Made by a program: the position numbers and the translations under genes
Shown: positions 50,519-59,003 of the stretch, piece after piece
How positions within the stretch are numbered: position 1 is the stretch's first letter
Layout of the letters: every line of letters begins with the position of its first letter
DNA from: Anastatus disparis
Taxonomy: Eukaryota > Arthropoda > Insecta > Hymenoptera > Eupelmidae
Length of the DNA: 64,000 nt
NCBI GenBank assembly: GCA_017163975.1
Contig: JAFFSR010000022.1
Location: 215,001-279,000, forward strand
Reading direction: 5' to 3'
Notes under the pieces: model-generated
The model's input: only the letters and a program-made list of their open reading frames with translations
What the model was told of the DNA's origin: nothing
Databases searched by the model: none

Positions 50519-50982
50519 TTTTTTGAGGTTATCATCAAAATTAGTCGTTCAAATCTCTTTTTCCATAACAAATTTAGATTCAACAGGCCAAAATACATGA
50601 AAATGAAGCGTTTTTGATGTGCTGGAAGCAATGTGTTTTGCTCTTTTCACGTTTTTTCATAGGAACACTGCTTTTTAAACAGTTTTTTGAGGTCATGTTC
50701 AAAATTAGGCGATCGACTCTCTTTTTCCATAACAACTTCGTATTCAGCAGACCAAAATGCATAAAAATAAAATGTTTCTGATGTGCTGGAAACAATTTTA
50801 ATTTTTTCTTCTCGTTTTTCCATAGAAACACGGTTCTTTGACAGTTTTTTGCGGTTATGTTCTAAATATGCGGCCAACCCCCTACTTTTGACGCCAGATC
50901 CGGATTCAGCGGGAAAAAATTTAAGAGAAAAGTATTGTCTTCATCCCTGAACAGACAACTTGTTTTGTGGGCCCGTGTTATT
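50519..50982 (+). repeat. 3' region of the right CYxC copy, internal ~160-bp repeats
   Basis: This non-coding tail mirrors 41,286-43,140. It contains repeated blocks: TTTTTTGAGGT(T/C)AT, then AAAATTAG(T/G)CG, then CTTTTTCCATAACAA, then GATGTGCTGGAA, at about 50,520-50,640 and 50,680-50,795. The outer end, GACAACTTGTTTTGTGGGCC, is mirrored at 41,288-41,312. Minus-strand frames here translate the repeats. Confidence 0.75.
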
Positions 50983-51194
50983 TATTACCTTTAACTGTTT
51001 TCCCATTAAACACATCGTGTACGACGAAAATTATGATTGTTTTATCACCTCAGAGAGATGAGACATTTGAGTGTATGATTAAAATAATCAATCAAACATG
51101 TTTCAGCATTACATTTACGTTTAAGGCGTGAGAGACTTTTAAAACGCATTTCAAGAGTATAAGTTCTCATTTTAACAACGAGAAATCTATGGTC
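50983..51194. other. Unassigned DNA left of a TTAA MITE
   Basis: Short unique-looking stretch. It was continuous with 51,583 onward before the MITE inserted. I see no recognisable domain. Confidence 0.4.
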
Positions 51195-51198
51195 TTAA

Positions 51199-51578
51199 GA
51201 AGGGGCCGAACTATCTGTCTTTGTCTAATAGCGTTTTTCATCATTTATGTAAACACTATTTGGTATAACAAAAAAAAATAGCAGCCCCCGCTAGATATTA
51301 GTATAATAAGTAAATTTTGTAATAAAAATCAAATTTTTTACCGTATAGTTTTTGACTAATTAGAGACCTACTAGCAATCTAGAATATAACCTATCTTTTT
51401 TTGGTAGGTCTCTAATTAGTCAAAAACTATGCGGTAAAAAATTTGGTTGTTATTACAAAATTTACTAATTATACTAATATCTAGCGAGGGCTGCTATTTT
51501 TCTCTTGTTATACCGGATAGTGTTTACATGAATGATGAAAAACGCTATGAGACAAAGACAGATAGTTCGGCCCCTTCT
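51199..51578. mobile_element. TTAA-flanked palindromic MITE (380 bp)
   Basis: TTAA at 51,195-51,198 and 51,579-51,582 brackets arms that start GAAGGGGCCGAACTATCTGT and are complementary almost to the centre near 51,386. The plus-strand ATG used by the next open frame (51,532) lies in the right arm, so it is not a native start. The duplication suggests piggyBac-type mobilisation. Confidence 0.9.
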
Positions 51579-51582
51579 TAAA

Positions 51583-51927
51583 GAAAAAATTACTTTCAAT
51601 GGAATAATTTCTCGTATGCAACAGCATATAATTTTGGATAAAGGAAATATACAAAACATATCAACATTCGCTGATAATCAAGAAAATGAAGTTGTGTTAC
51701 CAAAAAAGAAGAAACTCTATACACCTCCTATTCTTCTACAAAAAACAAGCTTTGAAAGCATTTTACAAATATTGGCGTGTCTTAAAGAATGTATAAATAT
51801 TAATAATAATATTGTTACAACCGTTTCGACGTGTAATGAAACTATTATTGACGAAATCTGCGAAATTTTCTTAGAAAATACTATTTTAACAAAAACAGAG
51901 GTTTTCGTCAAACATTATATAAATTGA
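51583..51927 (+). pseudogene. Unrecognised open stretch, 115 codons after a MITE
   Basis: An open frame continues out of the MITE arm and ends at 51,927. Its non-MITE part starts KEKITFNGIISRMQQHIILD, has a basic VLPKKKKLYTPP patch, then a low-complexity Ile/Asn stretch and a Cys-containing helix-like tail. I do not recognise the family. It might be an exon or gene fragment interrupted by the MITE. A second weak frame follows at 52,049-52,264. Without splice or homology support this stays a hypothetical remnant. Confidence 0.25.
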
Positions 51928-52575
51928 CAATCTGAAAAAATGAAAAATTAAACATCTGCTGGACTGGAAAATGACTTTATCAAACATTATTATAATATTA
52001 TTTATAACGAGTTAATTTCGTTACATTTCAACTGCATATCGACATCTGTTGTATCAAAATTTAATTTTTTATAAATATTATACAGTTATAAAAATATGTA
52101 AAATTTTTAAAGACATAATACAACATATATCACATGAAAATAGAGATATTGTTTTACTTAATCTATTCAACGATTTCTTTAATAACCAAACCCATTTGCT
52201 AGTAAATCATATTCATTTGAGCATTTTAAAAACTATACATATATTTAGATTTCTACTTGAATGACTTATTTTAAATTAATAACATTAAACTTATCATATT
52301 ATTTATATTTTTGTATGTAAAAATATTTTATATTCAGTATTTGTTATAATCAGTCATAAAATAAAATTAGCTGTATACAAATTCATTTTATATTAGTATA
52401 AATGCAATCAACCTGACAATTCAAAATTTTTGTTACCAAACAAGTATTTTAAAAAGAACATTCGAATATTTAGTACCTTTATAAAACCATCTAACCGACG
52501 CTTATGTTTTGCTCAAGAATTTTATCTAAACTCCATTCTATATAATCATAAAATCTGGTGCCAGTGATCTTTTCC
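51928..52575. other. AT-rich DNA, no supported gene
   Basis: It contains a 71-codon frame (52,049-52,264, Ile/His/Phe-rich) with no family I know, and otherwise AT-rich sequence up to the next foldback element. Confidence 0.4.
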
Positions 52576-52577
52576 TA

Positions 52578-53750
52578 TTGGCAATCCAACACGGGATGTG
52601 TCGTCATCAATATGGCGATGTGTGCGTCTGCTACAAACGTAGAGAATACACGCACGGTATAGGAAAAATCTGAGTTTTTACCGATTTTCTAATTAATCGT
52701 AAAGGTGGTGAGAAAAGTTTTTTGTGTTTTCTGAAGAAGAGTAAGTTTTAAACAATAATTTGAAAGTTTCGATAGCCAAACGTAATGTAAATATTTTAAA
52801 AATTTCAATTATTGTTGTAAAGCATCCGCAGCTGATCAGCTGCTCATGTATAATTCACTTTATAATCTGTAATGTAAGTAATAAATAAAAAATTTTTTAT
52901 TTTTAAATGATAAATTATACAATTTTAAAAGAAAATCTTATTTTTTGAGAGACTTTTTACAAATAAATATTACATAACCTCAATGTGTCCCTGCTGTTAT
53001 TTATCATAAGAAATAAAATCTGACAGAAATTTGCAAATTTGGAGAATGTACGTTATCAAGCAGAAATTTTGTAAAAGGTGAAAAAATATTACAGTCAAAT
53101 CATATATTAAAATGTGGGAAAACAGGAATTATTCCTCTAAACAATATGAGTATTGTAGCAACTCATTCTTGAATTATTTTCTGTTAATCTTTAAAAAATA
53201 AATTTTTTAAAAAATTTTTTACATTTTTAAAATATAATTCTTTTATTTTATACTTAGATGAAACTTTACAATATGAATAGTAATGTAGACTTTCCAAAAT
53301 TTCTGTCAGATTTTATTTCTTATGATACAAAACAGCAGGGACACCTTGAGGTTATGTAATATTTATTTGTAAAATGTCTCTGAAAAAATAACATTTTCTT
53401 TTAAAATTGTATAATATATCATTTTAAAATATAAATTTTTTATTTACTACTTACATTACAGATTATAATGTGAATTATATATGAGCAGTTGATCAGCTGC
53501 GGATGCTTTACAACAATAATTAATATTTTTAAAATATTTACGTTACGTTTGGCTATCGAAACTTTCAAATTATTGTTTAAAACTTACTCTTCTTCAGAAA
53601 ACACGAAAAACTTTCCTTATCACCTTTACGATTAATTAGAAAATCAGTAAAAACTCAGATTTTTCCTATACCTTGCATGTATTCTCTACGTTTGTAGCAG
53701 TCGCACACATCGCCATATTGATGACGACACATTTCGTGTTGGATTGCCAA
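52578..53750. mobile_element. TA-flanked foldback element, 1.17 kb
   Basis: TA at 52,576-52,577 and 53,751-53,752 flanks inverted arms that start TTGGCAATCCAACACGGGAT and, inverted from the right, TTGGCAATCCAACACGAAAT. The arms pair through most of the length, including TCAATATGGCGATGTGTGCG, GCTACAAACGTAGAGAATAC, GCAGCTGATCAGCTGC and AAATTTCTGTCAGATTTTAT. The centre lies near 53,150. The TA duplication points to a Tc1/mariner-type mobiliser. No transposase frame. Confidence 0.9.
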
Positions 53751-53931
53751 TACCTTTCAACTCTCACCTCTGACGCCCCAAAGCGCCCTGTTTTTTTCCC
53801 TTTTTATTTTTATAATTTGTATTTTCATTTAATTTTATTTTCTTATTTTTTCATTACTATTTGTTATATTTTTTAATATGTTAAGTCCTGGCTTGCACCA
53901 GGACTAAATAAAAGTGTGTAAATAAAAGTGT

Positions 53932-54357
53932 ATATGATCATATCTCCACAACTTTTAATCTTTTGGTGATATGTCATTTTACAGCTGTCACTGGGTAGCG
54001 AATGATGCACACTATTCAAACTAGGTTCACACCTTTTGTACAATCTTGTTCCTCTATTTTTTATGTATATAGTGAATGTGCCACCAATGCTCCAGTAGAT
54101 ATTTCTATAAAACGTAAATTTTTACATGGATAAAAGTTCGGAAATTTTATCCATGTAAAAATTTTCGTTTTATAGAAATATCTACTGGAGCATTGGTGGC
54201 ACATTCACCATATACATAAAAAATAGAGGAACAAGATTGTACAAAAGATGTAAACCTAGTTTGAATAGTGTGCATTATTCGCTACCCAGTAATAGCAGTA
54301 AAATGACTTTTCAAAAACATTATAATAAAATTAAAAGTTGTGGAGATATGCTCATAT
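53932..54357. mobile_element. Palindromic MITE nested in the solo LTR, ~426 bp
   Basis: The left arm starts ATATGATCATATCTCCACAA and the right arm, inverted, ATATGAGCATATCTCCACAA. The arms pair almost to the centre, where TTTTACATGGATAAAA faces TTTTATCCATGTAAAA (about 54,118-54,162). No coding capacity. Target duplication unresolved. An (AT)n run lies just right at 54,389-54,417. Confidence 0.85.
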
Positions 54358-54385
54358 GTTATTTAATTATATTAATTAATTGCAT

Positions 54386-54420
<35 letters not shown>

Positions 54421-54547
54421 TATGTATGTTTAAAATATTGAATTTATTTATAAAATGTATAAAGATAGAGATGTATGAATCTAGTGGTGGAAAAACTCCA
54501 CCAATATTTAATTGAACAAAATCGCTCTCACGATTGAATAGTATTAA

Positions 54548-54928
54548 GAGGAGGTCACGTATCTCTGTCCTTTTCTAATCAAAGAAATGATTTTTTTACA
54601 AAAACTAATAACTTTATCAAAAAATGAAGAAAAAGCCGCATCTTGTATCAAAAAAAGCAATATTTTCTTTGATAAGAAAAAATTAATTTTATTGCTTCGT
54701 TTTCAAGAAAACCTTGAAAAACCAAATTGTCCACCCTAACCTCTATGATTTAAGTTTTTCAAGGTTTTCTTGAAAACGAAGCAATTGAATGAATTCTTTC
54801 TTATAAAAGAAAATATTGCTTTTTTTATTACGAGATGCGGCTTTCTCTTCATTTTTTGATAAAGTTATTAGTTTCTGTAAAAAATTCAATTCTTTGATTA
54901 GAAAAGGACAGAGATACGTGACCTCCTC
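54548..54928. mobile_element. TTAA-flanked palindromic MITE (381 bp)
   Basis: TTAA at 54,544-54,547 and 54,929-54,932 brackets arms starting GAGGAGGTCACGTATCTCTG. Other paired blocks are CTTTTCTAATCAAAG, AAGCCGCATCT and TTTTCAAGAAAACCTTGAAA. The centre is near 54,740. Its terminus resembles that of the MITE at 51,199-51,578 (GA(A/G)G(G/A)GG, then TATCT, then TGTC). Confidence 0.9.
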
Positions 54929-55845
54929 TTAAAGGATAAACTTGATTCTTGAAAATAAAGAGTTTATTAAATAATTATATATTCTTACCTTGTAGTATTT
55001 CTCAGTAGATTGGTGCTAGGTATGGGCGGACAAATGAATAGGCACAATATGTAATAGATCCTCGAGGTTTATTGATATTTTTTAACACTTTTAATATAAT
55101 TGATTTTCATGCGCGTATATATTTTAATAATTGATACATGTATATTTAATAATGGCAATTGCTTTGAAATATAAACTTGACGGGCAGTGTAAACGTATTA
55201 CCAATAAGACACCCGGGGTAATATTCCGTTTTTTCGATGATCTCAATTTGGTTTTATACTTATCTTTGTTTATAAGATTTTATTGTCTTTTACATCAATT
55301 TTTATTTATAAATTTTCTTAAATTTTAATAATATGTTTCGTAATGTTTTTGAGATTTGTAAAATTCATTTTGAAATTTCGAAACATACGTTTCGATTCTT
55401 TTCTGATGATCTACTTAATTTCGCTTAATAATGCAATAATGCGAGTGTTCAATAATTGAGGAATTTGATTTACCAATGTTAATAAAAACGATACGTTTGT
55501 GACGTAACACCTCGGTGCTCAAGAGATTGCATATCAGAAGAATAGGCAATCGAAAAAATAAAAGATAGGTCAATTATTGAACCATTACAATATTACGATT
55601 AAAATCTAAAAAATTAATCAGGAACTGTATATGTATTTATTATTATTATTATTTTTTTTATGAGTGGCCAACAGAAGGGTACGTTTTATGACGTAACAAA
55701 TATTTAATTATTTTAATTTTAATTTATTTATTTATTCAATTATTTATTTGCTTATTTCTTTTAAATAATATATTTTTATTTTTAGTTATTCATATTTCAA
55801 TTTTATTATAAAATATATTTTATTTTAAGTTATAAGCGCATAAAG

Positions 55846-55941
55846 GCATAGTAAGCGCGTGACCTATATACAAGGTTGTATAAAGGTCAACGCACAGCTG
55901 GCTTACAGCACGCGAGGCAACCTCACAGCGCGCTTACTATG
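55846..55941. promoter_or_regulatory. Inverted-repeat segment in LTR U3
   Basis: GCATAGTAAGCGCG (55,846-55,859) faces CGCGCTTACTATG (55,929-55,941). Inside it, TGACCTATATACAA faces TTGTATAAAGGTCA (55,860-55,889). It lies about 130 bp upstream of the TATA box, and most of it is kept in the 3' LTR (62,881-62,977). It could be a regulatory-protein site or a DNA cruciform; no factor can be assigned. Confidence 0.55.
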
Positions 55942-56072
55942 TCTTAATATTTAAGCATATTAGAGCGAGCGAGACGGAGAAATAAAACTTCGAAACTTTG
56001 TAAAGCCTGTAAGCGCGCGCAACTTTAAAAGCTCCCCACCATTGTAAGAGAGATGGAGAGAAGCTCGGCGCG

Positions 56073-56079
56073 TATAAAA
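56073..56079 (+). promoter_or_regulatory. LTR TATA box
   Basis: TATAAAA in a GC-richer context (GGCGCG before, GCCCGAG after). The same box is at 63,108-63,114 in the 3' LTR. Transcription would start about 25-30 bp downstream, near GACTCGCGC. Confidence 0.75.
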
Positions 56080-56128
56080 GCCCGAGTCTCGCTGACTCGC
56101 GCACCTTATTCTTGAATCGACTCAGACC

Positions 56129-56449
56129 GGTAACAATTGGGATATACAAGCGCTTAGGCTTAACGCCCTTTGTTTACCTGAGTTGACATTTAATCAAGAA
56201 CCAAATATAAATTTCTTGGCCGTAGAATATTTTTCGCTTAGCAATTGGGACATACAAGCGCTTAAGCTTAACGCTCTTTGCTTTTTAAAGCAAAAAATCA
56301 AAATAAACTTAATAAACCGATAACAATTGGGACATATAAGCGCCTAGGCTTGACGCCCTTTGTTATCTAAGGTTTTTATTAAAAAAGAAATTCAAATTGA
56401 GCTCTATTGACTCTGGGGACATACAAGCGCTCTAGGCTTAACCCCCCAG
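56129..56449 (+). ncRNA. Four repeated hairpins with matched stem changes (set I)
   Basis: Copies at 56,129-56,178, 56,240-56,282, 56,319-56,367 and 56,413-56,449. All share GGGA(C/T)ATA(C/T)AAGCGC, then TAGGCTT(A/G)AC, then CCC. The flanking stems differ but still pair: GGTAACA with TGTTTACC (one bulge), AGCAA with TTGCT, GATAACA with TGTTATC, CTGGGG with CCCCAG. Such compensating changes are the usual sign of a conserved RNA fold. They lie just downstream of the predicted transcription start, so they would be in the genomic RNA leader and, through the 3' LTR, near its 3' end. Function unknown; packaging, translation or processing are possible. Confidence 0.7.
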
Positions 56450-56705
56450 GTTAATATTAAGAGCTTTCAAATAAAATAAATTGAGCTTACATCTTTAAAG
56501 AGCTTCTCTTTTTCTCTCACCGGAGAGTTTTCTTTTTTCATTTTGTAATTACATACTTATATTTTTGCTTAAAATAAAAGAATATTTAATATAATATATA
56601 TTTCCTTTTATTATTAAAAATAGTAATACATTAAATACTAACAAAGGAAACGCCTGGCTTTATTAATAAGCTGACGTTTCATTAACAAAATACTTAACAG
56701 CTACC

Positions 56706-56862
56706 CTCTAATCTGGCCTATTGCCCGAACAGAGCTTGTGTAGTTTGTTAAATAGGGACCTAGCCGCTCCAATCCGGCCTACTGCCCGAACGGAGCTTTT
56801 TGTAGTTTGCTAGCAAAGTATTTAATAGCTACCCTCCAATCTGGCCCACAGCCCGAAAGGAG
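56706..56862 (+). ncRNA. Three repeated hairpins with matched stem changes (set II)
   Basis: Copies at 56,706-56,734, 56,766-56,796 and 56,834-56,862. Shared core: AATC(C/T)GGCC, a 3-4 base loop, GCCCGAA. The outer stems are CTCT with AGAG, GCTCC with GGAGC, and CTCC with GGAG, so T-A becomes C-G as a pair. GGC and GCC make an inner stem. Each is followed by a TTTGTAGTTTG-like tail and TTAAATA. They probably lie in U5 of the LTR and are repeated in the 3' LTR. Confidence 0.65.
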
Positions 56863-57026
56863 CTTGCGTAGTTTATTAAATACATTAAAGAAAATTATAC
56901 AAGTCACGTACATAAAATTAAAATTATATCGCGTTTATATTATACGCTAATTAATCTAGCATCGAATTTGGACCATAATTTATTTTTTTTTAAAAGTAAC
57001 TATTACCCACTTGGGTACGTTACAAC

Positions 57027-57044
57027 TGGCGATCCTGCCAGGAT
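57027..57044 (+). promoter_or_regulatory. Primer binding site, tRNA-Arg type
   Basis: TGGCGATCCTGCCAGGAT begins two bases after the LTR end. It is complementary to a tRNA 3' end ending TCCTGGCAGGATCG-CCA. TGGCGA...CAGG primer sites pairing with tRNA-Arg are common in insect Gypsy elements. Which tRNA is used should be checked against the genome's own set. Confidence 0.75.
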
Positions 57045-57102
57045 TAGTTTCGTAAAATTTAAACGCAAAAAATATATACGTTTTAATATATACGTGATTA
57101 AA

Positions 57103-57495
57103 ATGATACAAGACCTCGCGATAGATAGTTTCGTGCAGTCGCAAATTGCCGAAGTATTTGCACGTATCGGACGCGTTGAAGGCCTTGATGCCGATCGTTG
57201 GGATACGGTGTCTGTATTAACTGATAACTTAGAATCTTTACGCGAACAAAATATTAAATTGATCGATACTGTGGATAAACAAGCGCGAGAAATCGAGAAT
57301 TTAAAAAATACAAATAAAGCTTTATGCGAAGCCGTGAGACGTCTGGCGAATAAGAAAAAAAATATTTGTGTTCGTTTAGGCATTTTTACGAGTGTCGCGA
57401 TTAAAAACTTTGCTAATTATAAAATAAAAAATGAAGAGCTTGATAATAAATTAAATGAGTTAACTGCTCAAATTGCGGAATTAACTTTGAATTAA
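57103..57495 (+). CDS. Short gag-like ORF (N-terminal, coiled coil), 130 codons
   Basis: The first ATG after the primer site in this frame is at 57,103. The frame is open further upstream into the LTR, but that part contains the primer site and is unlikely to be protein. The product starts MIQDLAIDSFVQSQIAEVFA. It has a long Glu/Lys/Asn-rich helix-prone middle (LRSLREQNIKLID-type heptads, roughly residues 40-80) and ends in another helical stretch, ELDNKLNELTAQIAEL. No capsid major homology region and no CCHC zinc knuckle are present, so most of Gag seems lost or unusual. It is followed by ~110 bp of stop-rich DNA before the protease piece. Position, not sequence, is the main reason to call it gag. 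Confidence 0.5.
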   Translation: MIQDLAIDSFVQSQIAEVFARIGRVEGLDADRWDTVSVLTDNLESLREQNIKLIDTVDKQAREIENLKNTNKALCEAVRRLANKKKNICVRLGIFTSVAIKNFANYKIKNEELDNKLNELTAQIAELTLN

Positions 57496-57603
57496 CTTAT
57501 AACATAAAATATAAATCAAAAAATTTCTTTTTATGTTAAATAAAATAAGCTCGGGTCTTAAATAAATCAATACCATAAAAATTTAAAGTTAATTAATAAA
57601 TAA

Positions 57604-58038
57604 GAATATTATTATTCTAACTTAAATAAATTTAAAGACAAGCCGACTCTAACAATAAGCGGGAAAATCATTAAAGGTGCTACCGGAGCAAAATCCACGC
57701 GTCTAAAATTTCAAGTTCAATTAAAAGTAAAATTCGGTACTTTAGAAAAAGAACTAATATTTATTGTAGTTCCTAAACTTGTAAAACCATGCATTTTAGG
57801 CTACGACTCGCAAAAAGCTCTTAAAATGATAATAAACACGGTAACCGAAGAAATACTCTTTGAAATCAATGGTATCGATGGAATCATCGAGTACGCAGAT
57901 GTAAAGTTCGATTCAAAAGAATTTACCTCTCTGTGTATACAAGAGTCTTATGAAGATTTCTTTGAAAATGAAGAAACTTCGAAGCTCTTAAAAAACTTTA
58001 ATAATCAAATTAGTAATAAAAATTTTACTAACGATTAA
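57604..58038 (+). pseudogene. Gypsy protease, C-terminal part (active site missing)
   Basis: The frame opens after a stop at 57,601. It encodes KPTLTISGKIIKGATGAKST, then LIFIVVPKLVKPCILGYDSQ, the later strands of a retropepsin fold including the ILG-D helix motif before the C-terminal tail. The Asp-Thr/Ser-Gly active site that should lie ~30-60 residues earlier is absent, since the upstream sequence is stop-rich. A TAA at 58,036 separates it in frame from the start of RT. The codons after ILGYDS include an acidic linker. Dead as a protease. Confidence 0.75.
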
Positions 58039-59003
58039 TATTCGTACGAACTTTCCTTAAAGGAAATCGACGAAAAAATGAACTTATGTGTGAATCTAAA
58101 TGAAGCACAAAAAGAAAAATTAAAACAAACAATTATAGAGTTCAAAGAAGTATTCGTAAAACGGCCCGGTTTATTAACAAATTATAAATATAAATTACAT
58201 TTAAAAGACGAGTCACCGTTCTACTCTAAACCTTATCCGATTCTCTAAATTATCGTGAAAAAGTAAAAACCGAAATAAATAAAATGCTAGAACTCGGAAT
58301 AATACGCCGCTCTAATAGCCCTTATATTAATCCAATAGTTGTCGTAAAAAAGAAGGATGACTCTATCAGATTATGCTTAGATGCTCGTAAATTAAACGAG
58401 CGGTTAAACGACGATTATGAGGTTCCTTCGGGTATTGAAGAGGTTTTTCAAAGATGCATTAATAGCAAATGCATGACAAGCCTCGACCTTACCAACAGCT
58501 ATTGGCAGATCGAGCTTGCAGAAGAAAGCAAGAAATTTACAGCTTTCAAATGCGATAATCACGTTTACGAATTTAACGTCGCAGCTTTCGGTATAAAGAC
58601 GAGCAGTGCTGCTTTAATACGCGGCCTAGATGAAGCTATTTCTAGCTTAGATGATTTTTTATTAGTATTCGTTGATAATTTACTAATAAAATCAACAAAT
58701 TTGGACGAACACTTACAGCACTTGAAAACGCTATTCCAGCGTTTACTCAAGCACAACTTGCGCTTAAATTTTAAAAAATCTAAATTTATAAGCGATCAAG
58801 TTGAGTTCCTCGGGCATATAATATCCGCTGAAGGATTAAGGCCCGTTCCGAACAAAATAAGATCAATAAAAAATTTTCGTAAACCGCGAAACATTAAAGA
58901 ATTGCAAAGCTTTCTCGGTTTCGTAAATTTTTATACGAAATTCGTAAAGAATTTTTCCGAAAGTGCTAAGTCTTTAATAGATTTATTAAAAAAGGGCAAA
59001 TAA
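58039..59003 (+). pseudogene. Gypsy reverse transcriptase (frameshift, altered catalytic site)
   Basis: It starts YSYELSLKEIDEKMNLCVNL in the protease frame and reaches KPYPIL, where TAA at about 58,245 ends it. A one-base shift restores the protein as LNYREKVKTEINKMLELGII. The main frame (58,284-59,003) has LCLDARKLNE, motif A SLDLTNSYWQ (Asp at residue 68), FTAFKCDNHVYEFNVAAFGI (motif B), and motif C as FVDN at residues 129-132, where the family has (Y/F)xDD. The thumb follows with FLGHIISAEGLRP and KELQSFLGFVNFYTKFV. An in-frame TAA at 59,001-59,003 separates it from RNase H. Non-functional on three counts. Confidence 0.93.

Larger units (their letters stand above)
53879..55698. mobile_element. 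Solo LTR inserted in the 5' LTR, 1.82 kb
   Basis: The ends are TGTTAAGTCCTGG and GACGTAACA, so TGTTA...TAACA are inverted. AATA (53,875-53,878 and 55,699-55,702) is the 4-bp target duplication. The 3' LTR of the host element has a single AATA at the same point (about 62,729), proving the insertion. It carries two palindromic MITEs and an (AT)n run. The segment from 54,940 to 55,690 has no gene. Confidence 0.88.
53771..57024 (+). repeat. 5' LTR (interrupted), net ~1.43 kb
   Basis: It starts TGACGCCCCAAAG and ends ...GGGTACGTTACA, two bases before the primer site. The first 108 bp (53,771-53,878) are separated from the rest (55,703-57,024) by a solo LTR and its AATA duplication. U3 holds an AT-rich stretch and a cruciform-capable segment, then a TATA box at 56,073. 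Downstream are two families of repeated hairpins (56,129-56,449 and 56,706-56,862). A likely poly(A) signal, AAAATAAAAG, lies at about 56,568. If the start is near 56,100, R contains the first hairpin set and U5 the second. Confidence 0.88.

Noticed and set aside
54237..54515. 92-codon frame with Tyr-Ile repeats
   Set aside because: It spans a MITE arm and an (AT)n run.
55860..55889. Nuclear-receptor response element (TGACCT...AGGTCA)
   Set aside because: The half-sites are explained by a larger inverted repeat and the spacing does not match a standard arrangement; kept only as a structural feature.
57003..57383. 126-codon minus-strand frame
   Set aside because: Antisense of the gag-like ORF and primer-site region.
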